Shown in pieces: positions 43,072-52,555 of a stretch of 64,000 nucleotides of DNA. The DNA is taken from contig CM048750.1 in NCBI GenBank assembly GCA_026315105.1, positions 260,205,151 through 260,269,150 of the forward strand. Direction: 5' to 3'. Under the pieces are notes generated by a model. It saw only the letters and a list, made by a program, of their open reading frames with translations, did no database searches and was not told where the DNA came from. How positions within the stretch are numbered: position 1 is the first letter of the stretch; the number at the start of each line of letters is the position of its first letter. Source of the DNA: Locusta migratoria. Lineage: Eukaryota; Arthropoda; Insecta; Orthoptera; Acrididae. The translations under genes were made by a program, and so were the position numbers.

Positions 43072-45110
43072 TGAAAGACAGCTGTCTGCCGTCTTCCCTA
43101 GGTTTTTAACTTTGTAAATGATCTAAGTTCTCTAAACGGTTTTTTTGCTAAACGAGAACTCCTTTCGTTTGGAGGCGTGAGGAATCGCATTTCATTTCAT
43201 ATTTTTAAATGTTAGTTTCTGTAATATTGCTGAGATTTTATTATACTAATAATTTATCATTGTGTCTATGAATGTGGCAAGATGAACGGTTTTTCCGTGA
43301 TGCCACTGTCCCTGTGAGAATGTATACTTGCTTTATTCTGTATGTGCAAGTATGAGAATCTTCTAGCATGGGAATCTGAGTGTATGTATGGGAATTTTCG
43401 TCGTCGGCTGCTGGTTGCGCGCTGTGCATCTCTGGCTCCGAGTCGATAGGTAGTCGTTACTAACCTCTGCTTTTGATGCTACCAGAGAGGTTCCTCCACC
43501 CTTTGGTTACAAGTTGGGTTGGCAATGGCCGCTAACGAGCCTCAGTAGGACGTGCGAGATTAAGCTCTCCCCCACCACCTCGTTTTTCCTGGGTTTTGCA
43601 GATTCCCGGTGGATTTCCGGCCGCTGGTGATGGGCTCGTGGGCCTTCTGGACATTCTGTGGTTGCGCTTCGACCTGGTGAGAGGTTCTGATTTTCTTTCC
43701 TGCCTTGAGATGGTAGTGATTCGTTGTCTGGTTTATTTAACTTAGACCTCAGAACTTAGGTTCATTTTTCGGAATATGTTTCTCCGATCATGTACGGAAG
43801 TGTGTTCAATTTCATTTCAGTGGTTTTGTATAGGTAAATGCGATGAATATGCAACTAATTCAGTTTGATAACAGCTGAGAATCGGTAATCTTTGTGAGGC
43901 TAGATGGTGGTGTATGAACTCGGTTTGATTTCTTTCTAGCTTTGTGGGATGCAACTAAAGTGCGGGAATATTTTTATTCTGTGTAGTGCATGTGAAATAT
44001 TCTTTCACATTTTCTTCTTCCGTGAGTATGTCCTCCATGTGGGGTGTTCTTAGAACAAGGCCTTCAGCTATCCCTGTGCCTGTTTCTATGCCCTTCAGGC
44101 AAGAAATTATGTATATATCTTTCTGATTTCCTTTAGTACCTCGCGATCTCCTCTCCGTCTATTTTAAATTGTTGTTTCATTTCTAAACTTGTACTTTGCA
44201 TTCAGAACTCCCCCAGTAAATTCTCTTCTAGCCTTCTACGACACCCTTTATTAGCTTACTTATGAAATACTATGTACTTCTAGGGGCTGTATGCCGTATT
44301 TCTTAGTTGATTTACTCCGACTTTGAATTTATTACATTTTTTCTGATTTTTGAAGACTGGACTTCATCCATCCGCGTAAAACCTTTCCAATCGCGTCCAA
44401 CTAAATTTATTTAGCTTCCTCATGATATCCTACGCATTTCTAAGGGTTGCATGCCGTAGCTATTTTTCTTTATTTTTAGGAAACTGAATTTTGTATTTTT
44501 ACTGGTTTTTGGAACCACGTGGCTCCGAACTCCGACTTCAAGGGTTTATAGCTGGTCACTTAAGTTCTCGCCATTGCTCGCACACCAGTGCCTTCCTATT
44601 GTGTATTCTTGCTTCGTAATCTGTGATTCCGTTGTATTTTTGTTGAAATGAATGCGATCTTTAAGCACTTCGCATTCAGTGGGGGTGCAAATATGTAATG
44701 CAGCAGTCACATGCCGTGTGTCTCAATAATTCTGCATGCTCACGGTTTGACTTGAATGGAAATTAATTTCGCTATTATCGCGTACCATCTCATGTGTTAC
44801 ATCCTGGTTCGCTGAATTTCGCCTACGATAGCGGCACCTGCTTCTGCTTTGTATCAGCACGCTGAGTTATGTGAGTTTCGCTTTGCTTCGCGCGTGTGAG
44901 TGGCTGAATGCTTGTTGATTGTAAATCCCTTTCCGGCGATGTTCAGTTCAGATTACGTTAAGTTAGTAGTTCAATGAGGTGCATTTTTATTGTTTAACAA
45001 AATTGGTGCCCCATTTGCTCATGTTTGAACTGAATAAATAATTTATTGTCAGCGAAATTTTATCATTCTTATAAATATTAGTTTATGAATACCCTCCCTT
45101 TTTTATTTAT
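43072..45110 (+). repeat. Repeat family X, copy 3 (most complete 5' end)
   Basis: It starts TGAAAGACAGCTGTCTGCCG, containing a small hairpin. The putative LTR runs 43072-44999 (1,928 bp) and ends TTTAACA. AAAT then TGGTGCCCCATTTGCTCATG follow at 45000-45023, the position expected for a primer-binding site. Homology with copies 1 and 2 continues for about 100 bp further. The 158-bp duplication is at 44258 and 44416. There is no open frame of note. Class unknown: LTR fragment is my best guess, a non-coding DNA transposon the main alternative. Confidence 0.75.
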
Positions 45111-45299
45111 TTATTATGAGTTACTTTCTGGAAATATTGGAGGTAATACATCACGTACATCATGGAAGCACTATACAGCTGACAATCTATGAACTTTTTC
45201 TTGCTAGTTTTGCATAATAATTTTAAGTATATGTTTTGTCTTGTAGTGCCAGACTACTTACAGATATGACTATTCGATTTATTTTCTAAGCCAATTGAC
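45111..45299. other. Unassigned spacer
   Basis: AT-rich; nothing recognised between repeat X and the next LINE. Confidence 0.5.
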
Positions 45300-45836
45300 A
45301 GGCTCGTTCCACGGTCACTCCAATATTCAAGAAAGGCACTAGGAGTGATCCGCAGAATTAAAGTTCCGTTGACGTCGATTAGCAGCAGGATTTTGGATCA
45401 TGCACTTTGTTCCATCATTATGTGCTACCTCGAAAACACAGTCAGTACAGATTCAAAAAGTATCGCTCTTGTGAAACACAGCTAGATCTTTGTTCAGATT
45501 AAGCCATGAGTACTATCGACAAGGGATCTCAAATCGATTCCATATTTATACATTTCCGGAAGGCTTTTCACTATGTTTCTCACAAGCGTCACCTAATCAT
45601 ATTGCGTACTTATGGACAAGGACACAGTTCCCGTCAGGAAGGACACAGTACATAGTAATTGACAGAAAGTCATCGAGAAAAACATTTTTCTACATTGAGG
45701 GCTAGCTGCCATTCTTCGCAGCAACTAGAAATTTTGTCCAAGTCATCCTGTATGCTATTACAGTCAGTTAAAGACGACACCCTCCCATACACCATAGCAT
45801 CATCAGCAAACAGACGCAAATTACAAGTTACAAGTT
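45300..45836. pseudogene. Jockey-like LINE (family C) with inverted segment
   Basis: 45300-45708 is plus-strand RT sequence: TPIFKKGTRSDPQN, a FRKAFHYVSHKRH-type first-Asp region and QYIVIDRKSSRK. The next LINE segment is on the opposite strand: the reverse complement of 45709-45836 reads NLRLFADDAMVYGRVSSLTD and DDLDKISSCCEEWQ, the FADD palm box and beyond. In an intact copy these are consecutive on one strand, so one part has been flipped. Stops show it is inactive. Confidence 0.82.
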
Positions 45837-45842
45837 AATACA

Positions 45843-45960
45843 CCATGAAAGGGCGAAGATTTGCAACGATTGAGGAAATAAAAACTGCATCGATGGAATG
45901 ACCGCACGAAAGTGGAATGTTCTTTGAAGACTAGCGTCTCGATCGGGTATTGCTTTTTAG
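45843..45960 (+). pseudogene. Mariner-type transposase C-terminal remnant
   Basis: The plus strand reads KGRRFATIEEIKTASME, which matches the C-terminal region after the third catalytic Asp in many insect mariner transposases (GxRFxTxEEI). It is then broken by stops. No TIR found. Not the same copy as the mariner at 57950-59437. Confidence 0.6.
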
Positions 45961-46936
45961 GAAGATCGTACGGGACGATACCATTCAAAGGTCCATTCCT
46001 CCAGTCTACTACCACCACTGACTAAACTGAATTCGGCTGCACGCAGCCCCGTAAGACAGTGTAGCCTTCTGTGTGTCTGAACTCTAAACGAACGACCACG
46101 TGTCGTCCGTTGACTCGCCGTACCAGAGACAACACTGCGCTGTATGGTATTTACAATAACGGTGTTATTAAAGCTGACGGAGGAACGCGTGAAAGATACT
46201 ACAGTTAGCGTATTTTGTTTCCACTTAACACTTTACGCTCACTAATTAGCTTCGGCGGGGGCGTGTGTACCTCGGGCGAAACTTTGGCTTTGGAGATCAT
46301 TGTGCCTTCTGTTTACGAATAATTAGCTACAATTAGGGATGTACAGGCGAAAAGAAATATGTGACGCACATCTGTATTGTCTTAAGCAATTTTTTTTTCT
46401 CGGAGAGCGGTGAGCTGCCTACGTCTTCATCTGCATAAATAGCCAGAAACTGTGCATGGTGGAGCGTTCTTCGAACTAATACTAGTGGCTAGCAACACGT
46501 CCCTGCTTGACAGCGGAAGTTAAGTCGGGCCTTTACGTACATCGCTCATAACTTTTCCGTACCGTTACGAGTAGAAACGGATCCCTTACATTACCATTCT
46601 CTCAAAACTTTCGTTTATCCTTGATAAAATGCCTAACATAAATAAACATGTCGAAAGAAACAAACCAATTCTATGAAGTTCTTAAAAGGCATAACGAGAT
46701 CTGTAAATTATTGTAGCCTAACCGATTACACTTGTGAGGTAACAGAAATACCGGGGAATCTTTATTCCGTGACAAAGACACATGTCGAATGTTGCTCCCT
46801 AGCTAGCAGACAGGAAGCAGTACAAAATACCTGGCCCTGGGTAATCCCATGGGTTAACGATGCTGTACGATGGACAGGGGAATGGAGAATGAAACTGGGT
46901 TGAAAGATTGCAGTACTTGCAAATAAAAAATTAAAT
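45961..46936. other. Unassigned stretch
   Basis: No supported gene. A 76-codon frame at 46673-46903 has no motif. Confidence 0.5.
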
Positions 46937-46947
46937 AATATTTCACC

Positions 46948-47703
46948 CCAGAATGAAACTTTCACTCTGCAGCGGAGTGTGCGCTGATATGAAACTTCCT
47001 GGCAGATTAAAATTGTGTGCCGGAACCGGGACTCGAACCTGGGACCTTTGCCTTTCGCGGGCAAGCGCTCTACCGACTGAGCTACCCCGACACGACTCAC
47101 GATGCCGCCCCACAACTTTACTTCCGCCAGTACCTCGCCTCCTACTTTCCAAACTTCACAGAAGCTCTCTTGCAAACACGCAAGACTAGCACTCCTGGAA
47201 GAAAGGATATGGTGGAGACATGGCTTAGCCACAGTGAAGTTTGGAAAGTAGGAGGCGAGGTACTGGCGGAAGTAAAGTTGTGGGGCGGCATCGTGAGTCG
47301 TGTCGGGGTAGCTCAGTCGGTAGAGCGCTTGCCCGCGAAAGGCAAAGGTCCCAGGTTCGAGTCCCGGTTCCGGCACACAATTTTAATCTGCCAGGAAGTT
47401 TCATATCAGCACACACTCCGCTGCAGAGTGAAAGTTTCATTCTGGAAACATCCCTTAGGCTGTGGCTAAGCCATGTCTCCACCATATCCTTTCTTCCAGG
47501 AGTGCTAGTCTTGCGTGTTTGCAAGAGAGCTTCTGTGAAGTTTGGAAAGTAGGAGGCGAGGTACTGGCGGAAGTAAAGTTGTGGGGCGGCATCGTGAGTC
47601 GTGTCGGGGTAGCTCAGTCGGTAGAGCGCTTGCCCGCGAAAGGCAAAGGTCCCAGGTTCGAGTTCCGGTTCCGGCACACAATTTTAATCTGCCAGGAAGT
47701 TTC
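46948..47703. mobile_element. Fold-back composite of three tRNA-like SINE units (S3)
   Basis: 245-bp arms at 46990-47234 and 47460-47704 are inverted copies, with one mismatch noted by eye. The 225-bp centre (47235-47459) carries a third copy of the unit. Each unit contains a tRNA-like head TCGGGGTAGCTCAGTCGGTA ... GGTTCGAGTCCCGG, so heads run minus, plus, plus. The whole block is flanked by the exact 11-bp TSD AATATTTCACC (46937-46947 and 47704-47714), so it integrated as one unit. The anticodon loop lacks the universal U33, arguing against a working tRNA. Frames of 150-204 codons across it are artefacts repeated between the arms. Confidence 0.9.
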
Positions 47704-47840
47704 AATATTTCACCTTATTGATCTGTAGCAAATTGTAATATACTAATGAACGCAGAAAAATTAGGCGTGTGGTACCTGAAGAGGCGCAGCAGCCTTTACA
47801 GTAGTTGCAGGGGCAACAGTCTGGATGATTGACTGATCTG

Positions 47841-47927
47841 GCCCGCGGTGGAGTAGCCGAGCGGTCTAAAGCGTCTCGCTGTGGAGCGCGCGGTTGCTCG
47901 CCGTGGAGGTTCGAGACCTCCCTTGGG

Positions 47928-47981
<54 letters not shown>

Positions 47982-48077
47982 GTCCTTATGTTAGTTTACC
48001 TAGGTTTAAGTAGTTTGTAAGCTACGGACTGATGACCACGCAGTTTGGTCCGATAGATTTGCAAACATTTGAACATT
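47841..48077 (+). mobile_element. SINE (S1 family) with internal GT expansion
   Basis: The head is GTGGAGTAGCCGAGCGGTCT, the B box GGTTCGAGACC. The GTGTGT seed after GGGCAT has grown to a (GT)25 run. The 12-bp TSD TTGACTGATCTG is exact at 47829-47840 and 48078-48089. The target is the 5' UTR of LINE family A. Confidence 0.94.
47931..47980. repeat. (GT)25 microsatellite born inside a SINE
   Basis: A perfect 50-bp GT run sits where other S1 copies have ATGGATGTGTGTG-type sequence, showing the SINE supplied the seed. Confidence 0.98.
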
Positions 48078-49255
48078 TTGACTGATCTGACCTTTTGACA
48101 TCTGCTAACGTAAATTTGCCATTCAATTACTGCGAACGGCTGAAAGCAAGTGGAAACTACATTCGTTACCCTTCCCCTGTCCTGTATGAATATATGATGA
48201 CATCTTGTTGGGTAAAATATTCAGGAGGTAAAATAGTCCCCTATTCGGATCTCTGGGTGCGGAATACTCAGCAGGATGTCATCAAGAAAAACAAAACGGG
48301 CATTCTACGGATCGGAGCTTGGAATGTTGGATCCCTTAATCTGGTAAGGAGGTTAAAAAATTTTAAAAGCGAATTGGATATGTTGAAGTTAGATAAGGTG
48401 AGGATTAGTGAAGTTCGGTTGCAGGATGAACAGGATTTCTGATGAGATGAGTACAGGATTATGAACACAAAATCAGTTAGTGGTAACGCAGGAATATGTC
48501 CGATAATGAATAAGAAAATAGAAATGCAGCTACGTTACTATGAATAGCATAGTGCACACATTATCATAGTAAAGATAGAAACGACGACAACAGCGACCAC
48601 AATAGTACAAGTTTATATGCCAACTAGCTCTGCCGATGACAAGGAGAACGAAGAAATGTATGAGCAGATAAAAGGATTTATTCAGACGGTTAAATGAGAG
48701 GAAAACTTAATTGTGTTAGGGGACTGGAACTCGGTGGTAGGAAAGGGAAGGAAATGTATTAGGTGAATATGAACTGGGGAAAAGCATTGAAAGAGGAGAT
48801 CGCCTGAGAGAATTTTGTGCAGAGCACAATTTAATCATCACAAATACTCGGTTTAAGAATAATGAAAGAAGATTGTATACGTGGAAGAGACCAGGAGACA
48901 GCGGATAATGGTAAGGCATAGGTTTAGAAACCAGATTCTAAACTGTAAGACATATTCGGAGGCAGATATAGACTCAGACCATAATTTATTGCTTATGAAC
49001 TGTAGATTAAAACTTAAGAGACTGATCTAATGGTGACTGTCCTACAGTCTGGACAGACGATTTATTCCACCTTGTATAAAAGGTTTGATCTTCAAAATTT
49101 TTGTACCGTAAAACGGTACAGGTGGAATGAATCTACCGTGACATGCAGCCTTTGACATCAGAAAGCAGTCCAAGATAGGTAAGAGGACCTTAACTGAGTT
49201 TAGAATGAACCGAAAGACTACTTCTGCAAGTAGAAAAAAATAAATAACTGTTAAG

Positions 49256-50692
49256 GGACCTCACTAGGTACGGGACTGTGGTGTTGGTAGGGCCTCAGTA
49301 AAATAAAGTAATTTTCTATTCAGAGTTAAAATCTGGTTTATTAAGTTTACGTAAAATATGAAAACCGAAAACAAATGAATTTAAAAATAATGAAATGAAA
49401 TCGTAAGGAGAAAAAAAAGGGGGGGGGGAGAACAAGAAAAAGAAAAGATTCAACTGTCAACAGTATCGTTTTGATCTTAAAAAGTTACAAATAGAAATTA
49501 ACAATGTCATAAAAAAGAAAAAAAAATATTAGAAGGTGACTGAGTTCGCGCCTACACTTGATCTTACGACTGAAACTGAACTAACAAAGGCCTGTGATAC
49601 AGTCGCAGTAAATGCAGTATAATGTTGTTCTGGTGTCGGTGTAGTTGCACGGAAGCGACTTGTCAGAGTAAAAAAAAAACAAAAAAAAAAAACAAAAAAA
49701 AAAAAAAAAAAAAAAAAAAACAGTTTTCCATTAGTGTGCAAATTACCATTTGCTGCGTTGTCGGCTACTGCGTCCGCGACTGTGAAACTCTACCGATAAC
49801 TACCTGATCCAATCTGGAAATGAAGTGAATCAACCAAAAGCTACTTAATAATGTTGAAGAAGTCACAATCCGCTAACTTCCTTAGTCTAAATTTATGTGG
49901 CAGGGTACGATAATTCAAAAAATTAGCCCACCGTCGTGCCTCCTCGCTCTTGCCTGCAGACATTAACTGGATGTTTTGGGCGGTGCAAAATGTCCACTGT
50001 TTGCTCTATGAAAGTGCCGTAATTACAGGTGAAGCCTGCAACGCAACCCTAGCCACCACGCACTCGCTCTTTTGTGCCACAAAGCAAACCACAGACGCGC
50101 TCGTGTGCAACACAAGAAGAGGTCCCACTAGGAAGTGGTGTTCTGTAGCAAAGTTAAAATGTATATATCTTACATCCTCCTCTCTGCTCATGGGCAATGA
50201 TGTCCGCTCTCTGGTAAGCCTAACAGTAGCTTTCCGCATTTCGGCTTGCCGATACGCGTTAATTTTACAAGCCCACTAGGCGTGTTTAGGATGCTGATGC
50301 AGGTAAAAGGTATCATTTGCAGCTATTGTAGTTGCCTGGCATGAAAGCATACATGTTCGGTTCGGCCCTTAGACAGATTTTATGTGGTCGTTCCATTTCA
50401 AACCGCTTCTTACGTATACTCGCAAATATTTTATGTAAGTAACTGCTTCCAGCATTCGCCCGGCTATTGTTTAGTTATATAATAAAGGATCTTTCTTTAT
50501 ATGAAAAAATGCAGCACTTTCCACTATTTTATCATTCCTCTTGCAAATCATCCTGTATTTAGCTACATTCGGGATTCGCCGCTGTAAACTATGTCGTGCG
50601 AAGTAATTCATGTGAAATATGCAAATCACATAGGGAGGCATCGGAACTCTATGGATGAAGTGTAAGGACCCTCCCAGAGAAACGTCTGCAGG
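49256..50692. other. Unassigned stretch with poly-A block
   Basis: Contains a poly-A block with a few C interruptions at 49670-49720, which could be a retrotransposon tail, but no LINE or SINE body is recognisable just upstream. A G-run lies near 49420-49429. Open frames of 77-109 codons at 49950-50279 on both strands have no motif. Confidence 0.45.
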
Positions 50693-50826
50693 GCAGTTGA
50701 TATGCCCTTCGGAGATTAGAGTCCTCCCACGGGAATGGGTTGTGTGTGTAGTCCTTAGCATAAGTTAGTTTAAGTAGTTTGGAAGTCTAGGTATTGATGA
50801 CCACTAGAGTCTAGTCTCTTAGCTTT
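50693..50826 (+). mobile_element. Decayed SINE fragment (S1-related)
   Basis: GGAGATTAGAGTCCTCCC (weak B box), then GGTTGTGTGTGTAGTCCTTA and TAAGTAGTTTGGAAGTCTAG, TGATGACCACTAGAG. The 5' head is unrecognisable. Confidence 0.65.
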
Positions 50827-50952
50827 AATAATAGTAAACAAAGCATTTGATAGAAATTTGGCAACGTGGGAGAGCGTTATCCGTAACAGAAAGACTTCAA
50901 TGTCAGCCTTGCCAACGACGTGGAAACTTCATACAAAGTGACCCGTTCATAA

Positions 50953-51663
50953 TAGTCTTGTGTAGTTCGGAAGAGCGCTTCCACAGGCGAACGAGTTCGC
51001 GGATCCCTCGCCTCTTAGCTCGTCCGCTCCTTTTTCGGATGTGAGAGCGCGCAGAATCGCGTGATTTCTTTCTGCCAGTTACCGCCATTTGAGATGCAGC
51101 TCAGCTGTAGTTTTAGTAGCGGTAGCAAAAGCCAAAACGAGCGGACGAACTAAAAACAGCGACCCACTTCGCGGCCGAGCTGCGAAGGAGAGTTGTCGGG
51201 CGCTAACTAAAATATGCTTGATAGGTCGCGAACTAAAATATGCGCGATAGGTCGCGAACAAGATTAAAAAGCACGTGTTTCCCTTCTGCTGATGAGAGCC
51301 ATTTCGAGGTTAGCGTGTACCTGCTGGATAACATAGTTCAGTGCTATAAAACTTCTGCTTTGAAGTATTCTGCACTCTGCAATACCTGACTAATAAATTC
51401 CATAATGCCGAGGTATAGGGATTAAACTTAAACGCGAGAAATTATCCACAAACTCTTTCTTTTGGTTTGCGTGATATTGTTAGCGGCTCAAGCAGCAAGC
51501 GTATGAAGCAGCTAGGTGGGGAACTTCTCCCTCCACATGCATGCTCAGACCACGCCGCTCAGCCGTCATTGGGAGCGGACGAACCAAAAGAACGAACTAG
51601 TTTGCGGCAGAACCGAGAACTAAAGTGAGCGTTCCCGATCGCGAACGATTATCCGCAAGTCTA
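50953..51663. mobile_element. hAT-like MITE, 711 bp (copy 2)
   Basis: It starts TAGTCTTGTG and ends with the inverted form (reverse complement TAGACTTGCG). The 8-bp TSD GTTCATAA is exact at 50945-50952 and 51664-51671. It is collinear with copy 1 at 41655-42542 but lacks about 160 bp between CAGCTGTAG and TTTAGTAGCGGTAGCAAAAG. ACGAACTAG-type half palindromes occur near both ends. No coding frame. Confidence 0.85.
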
Positions 51664-51685
51664 GTTCATAATACTTACATCAGTG

Positions 51686-51862
51686 AGCACTCTAAGGCGC
51701 CTTGCTGTGGAGCGCGCGGTTGATCGCCCTCGAAGATTCTCCTTCGGGATGGGTGTGTGTGTTGTTTTAAGAATAAGTTAAAGTAGTTCGTAACTCAAGG
51801 GACGGTTAAACGCAGCAGTTAAGTCCCTTAAATTTACAAACATTTGAACGTTTTGTACTATA
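51686..51862 (+). mobile_element. SINE (S1-related), 5'-decayed
   Basis: GCGCCTTGCTGTGGAGCGCG and GTTGATCGCC are the remains of the head. The body has GATGGGTGTGTGTGTTG, AAGTAGTTCGTAA and ACATTTGAACGTTTTG. The Ty3/gypsy insertion lies a few bases downstream. Confidence 0.78.
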
Positions 51863-51868
51863 ATAAAA

Positions 51869-52326
51869 TGTGGTGTCGCACAAGTACAAAGTGCGCGCCA
51901 CTTACTTTCGCCGCGCGCCGCCATGCACGCACGGCGCGGCGTTCTCACGACGACAGCCACGAGCGCCCTCTGCGACAACTCCGCTCGTGGCCACCACTGA
52001 GGGACATCGTTCACTTCGCACTTCGGACTGAGATAGCAACGAGTTAGAACCTTCGTAATCAGATAGGCACCATTGAAGACTTTGTTATCGTACAGGCACT
52101 AGGCAGGCCTCTAACCACTATGTATCAACATTCTGCACTGCTATGTAAAAGTTAAGTATTGTTACATTCTGTGCAATATATATCTCTTTCTAATTTACTC
52201 TAGTGTTTGTAGTTTCTGGCTGCTCCCCTCCGTACCTGCACCAGCGTGTCGGTCTCATTCCATTCGGCCACCGACACCTACGACGAGGCTGGGACACAAA
52301 AGCGGCGACGAAGTCGGGACGCAAAA
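51869..52326 (+). repeat. 5' LTR of the Ty3/gypsy element
   Basis: It begins TGTGGTGTCGCACAAGTAC and ends about GACGCAAAA. TATATATCTC near 52178 and the preceding AT-rich region are possible promoter or polyadenylation parts of U3/R, though I cannot place the start site. It matches 57422-57879 except a T/C difference in CATTC(C)A(T/C)TCGG near 52263. Confidence 0.95.
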
Positions 52327-52327
52327 G

Positions 52328-52345
52328 TGGCGACGAGGAGTGATA
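52328..52345 (+). promoter_or_regulatory. Putative primer-binding site
   Basis: TGGCGACGAGGAGTGATA lies one base after the LTR. Most retrotransposon PBSs start with TGG and pair with a tRNA 3' end. The matching tRNA cannot be named from the sequence alone. Confidence 0.6.
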
Positions 52346-52555
52346 GAACCTTGGATCAGCCCGCTTGCAGCAGCCAGACAGCAGCGGTCGAGCACGTAGA
52401 AATTGCTCCCGCCCACCCACCCTTATTATAAGAATTTTGGGGGAACATATTCAGTTGCGTGTTTTGTGGACTTTTTTGTTGCAGAGTGTCCTCTTTCATA
52501 CTGCATTTCTGTTTTGCTATAATTTACTTGTATGCGCGGCGCCTAATCGGTCAGC

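Larger units (their letters stand above)
47759..49255 (+). pseudogene. LINE family A, 5' UTR and endonuclease half
   Basis: 47759-48290 is 5' UTR (shared with 40391-40757), interrupted by a SINE at 47841-48077. The EN domain follows: ILRIGAWNVGSLNLVRRLKN and KLDKVRISEVRLQDEQDF (48290-48442), then in shifted frames VQVYMPTSSADDKENEEMYE, IVLGDWNSVVGKG, LIITNTRFKNNERRLYTWKR and IDSDHNLLLMN. GDWN and SDH are the catalytic landmarks of APE-type endonucleases. The copy stops near 49255 before any RT, so its 3' half is missing, the reverse of ordinary 5' truncation. Confidence 0.85.

Noticed and set aside
47304..47377. tRNA gene
   Set aside because: D and T arms look good, but the anticodon loop lacks U33 and the same unit occurs three times with SINE-type flanks and a TSD, so it is a SINE head.
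46762..47677. Overlapping open frames of 150-204 codons on both strands with Pro-Glu-Pro-Gly starts
   Set aside because: They are translations of the tRNA-like unit, repeated because the unit itself is repeated in inverted orientation. No protein family fits.
49670..49720. Processed pseudogene poly-A tail
   Set aside because: No recognisable coding sequence or TSD upstream of the poly-A block.
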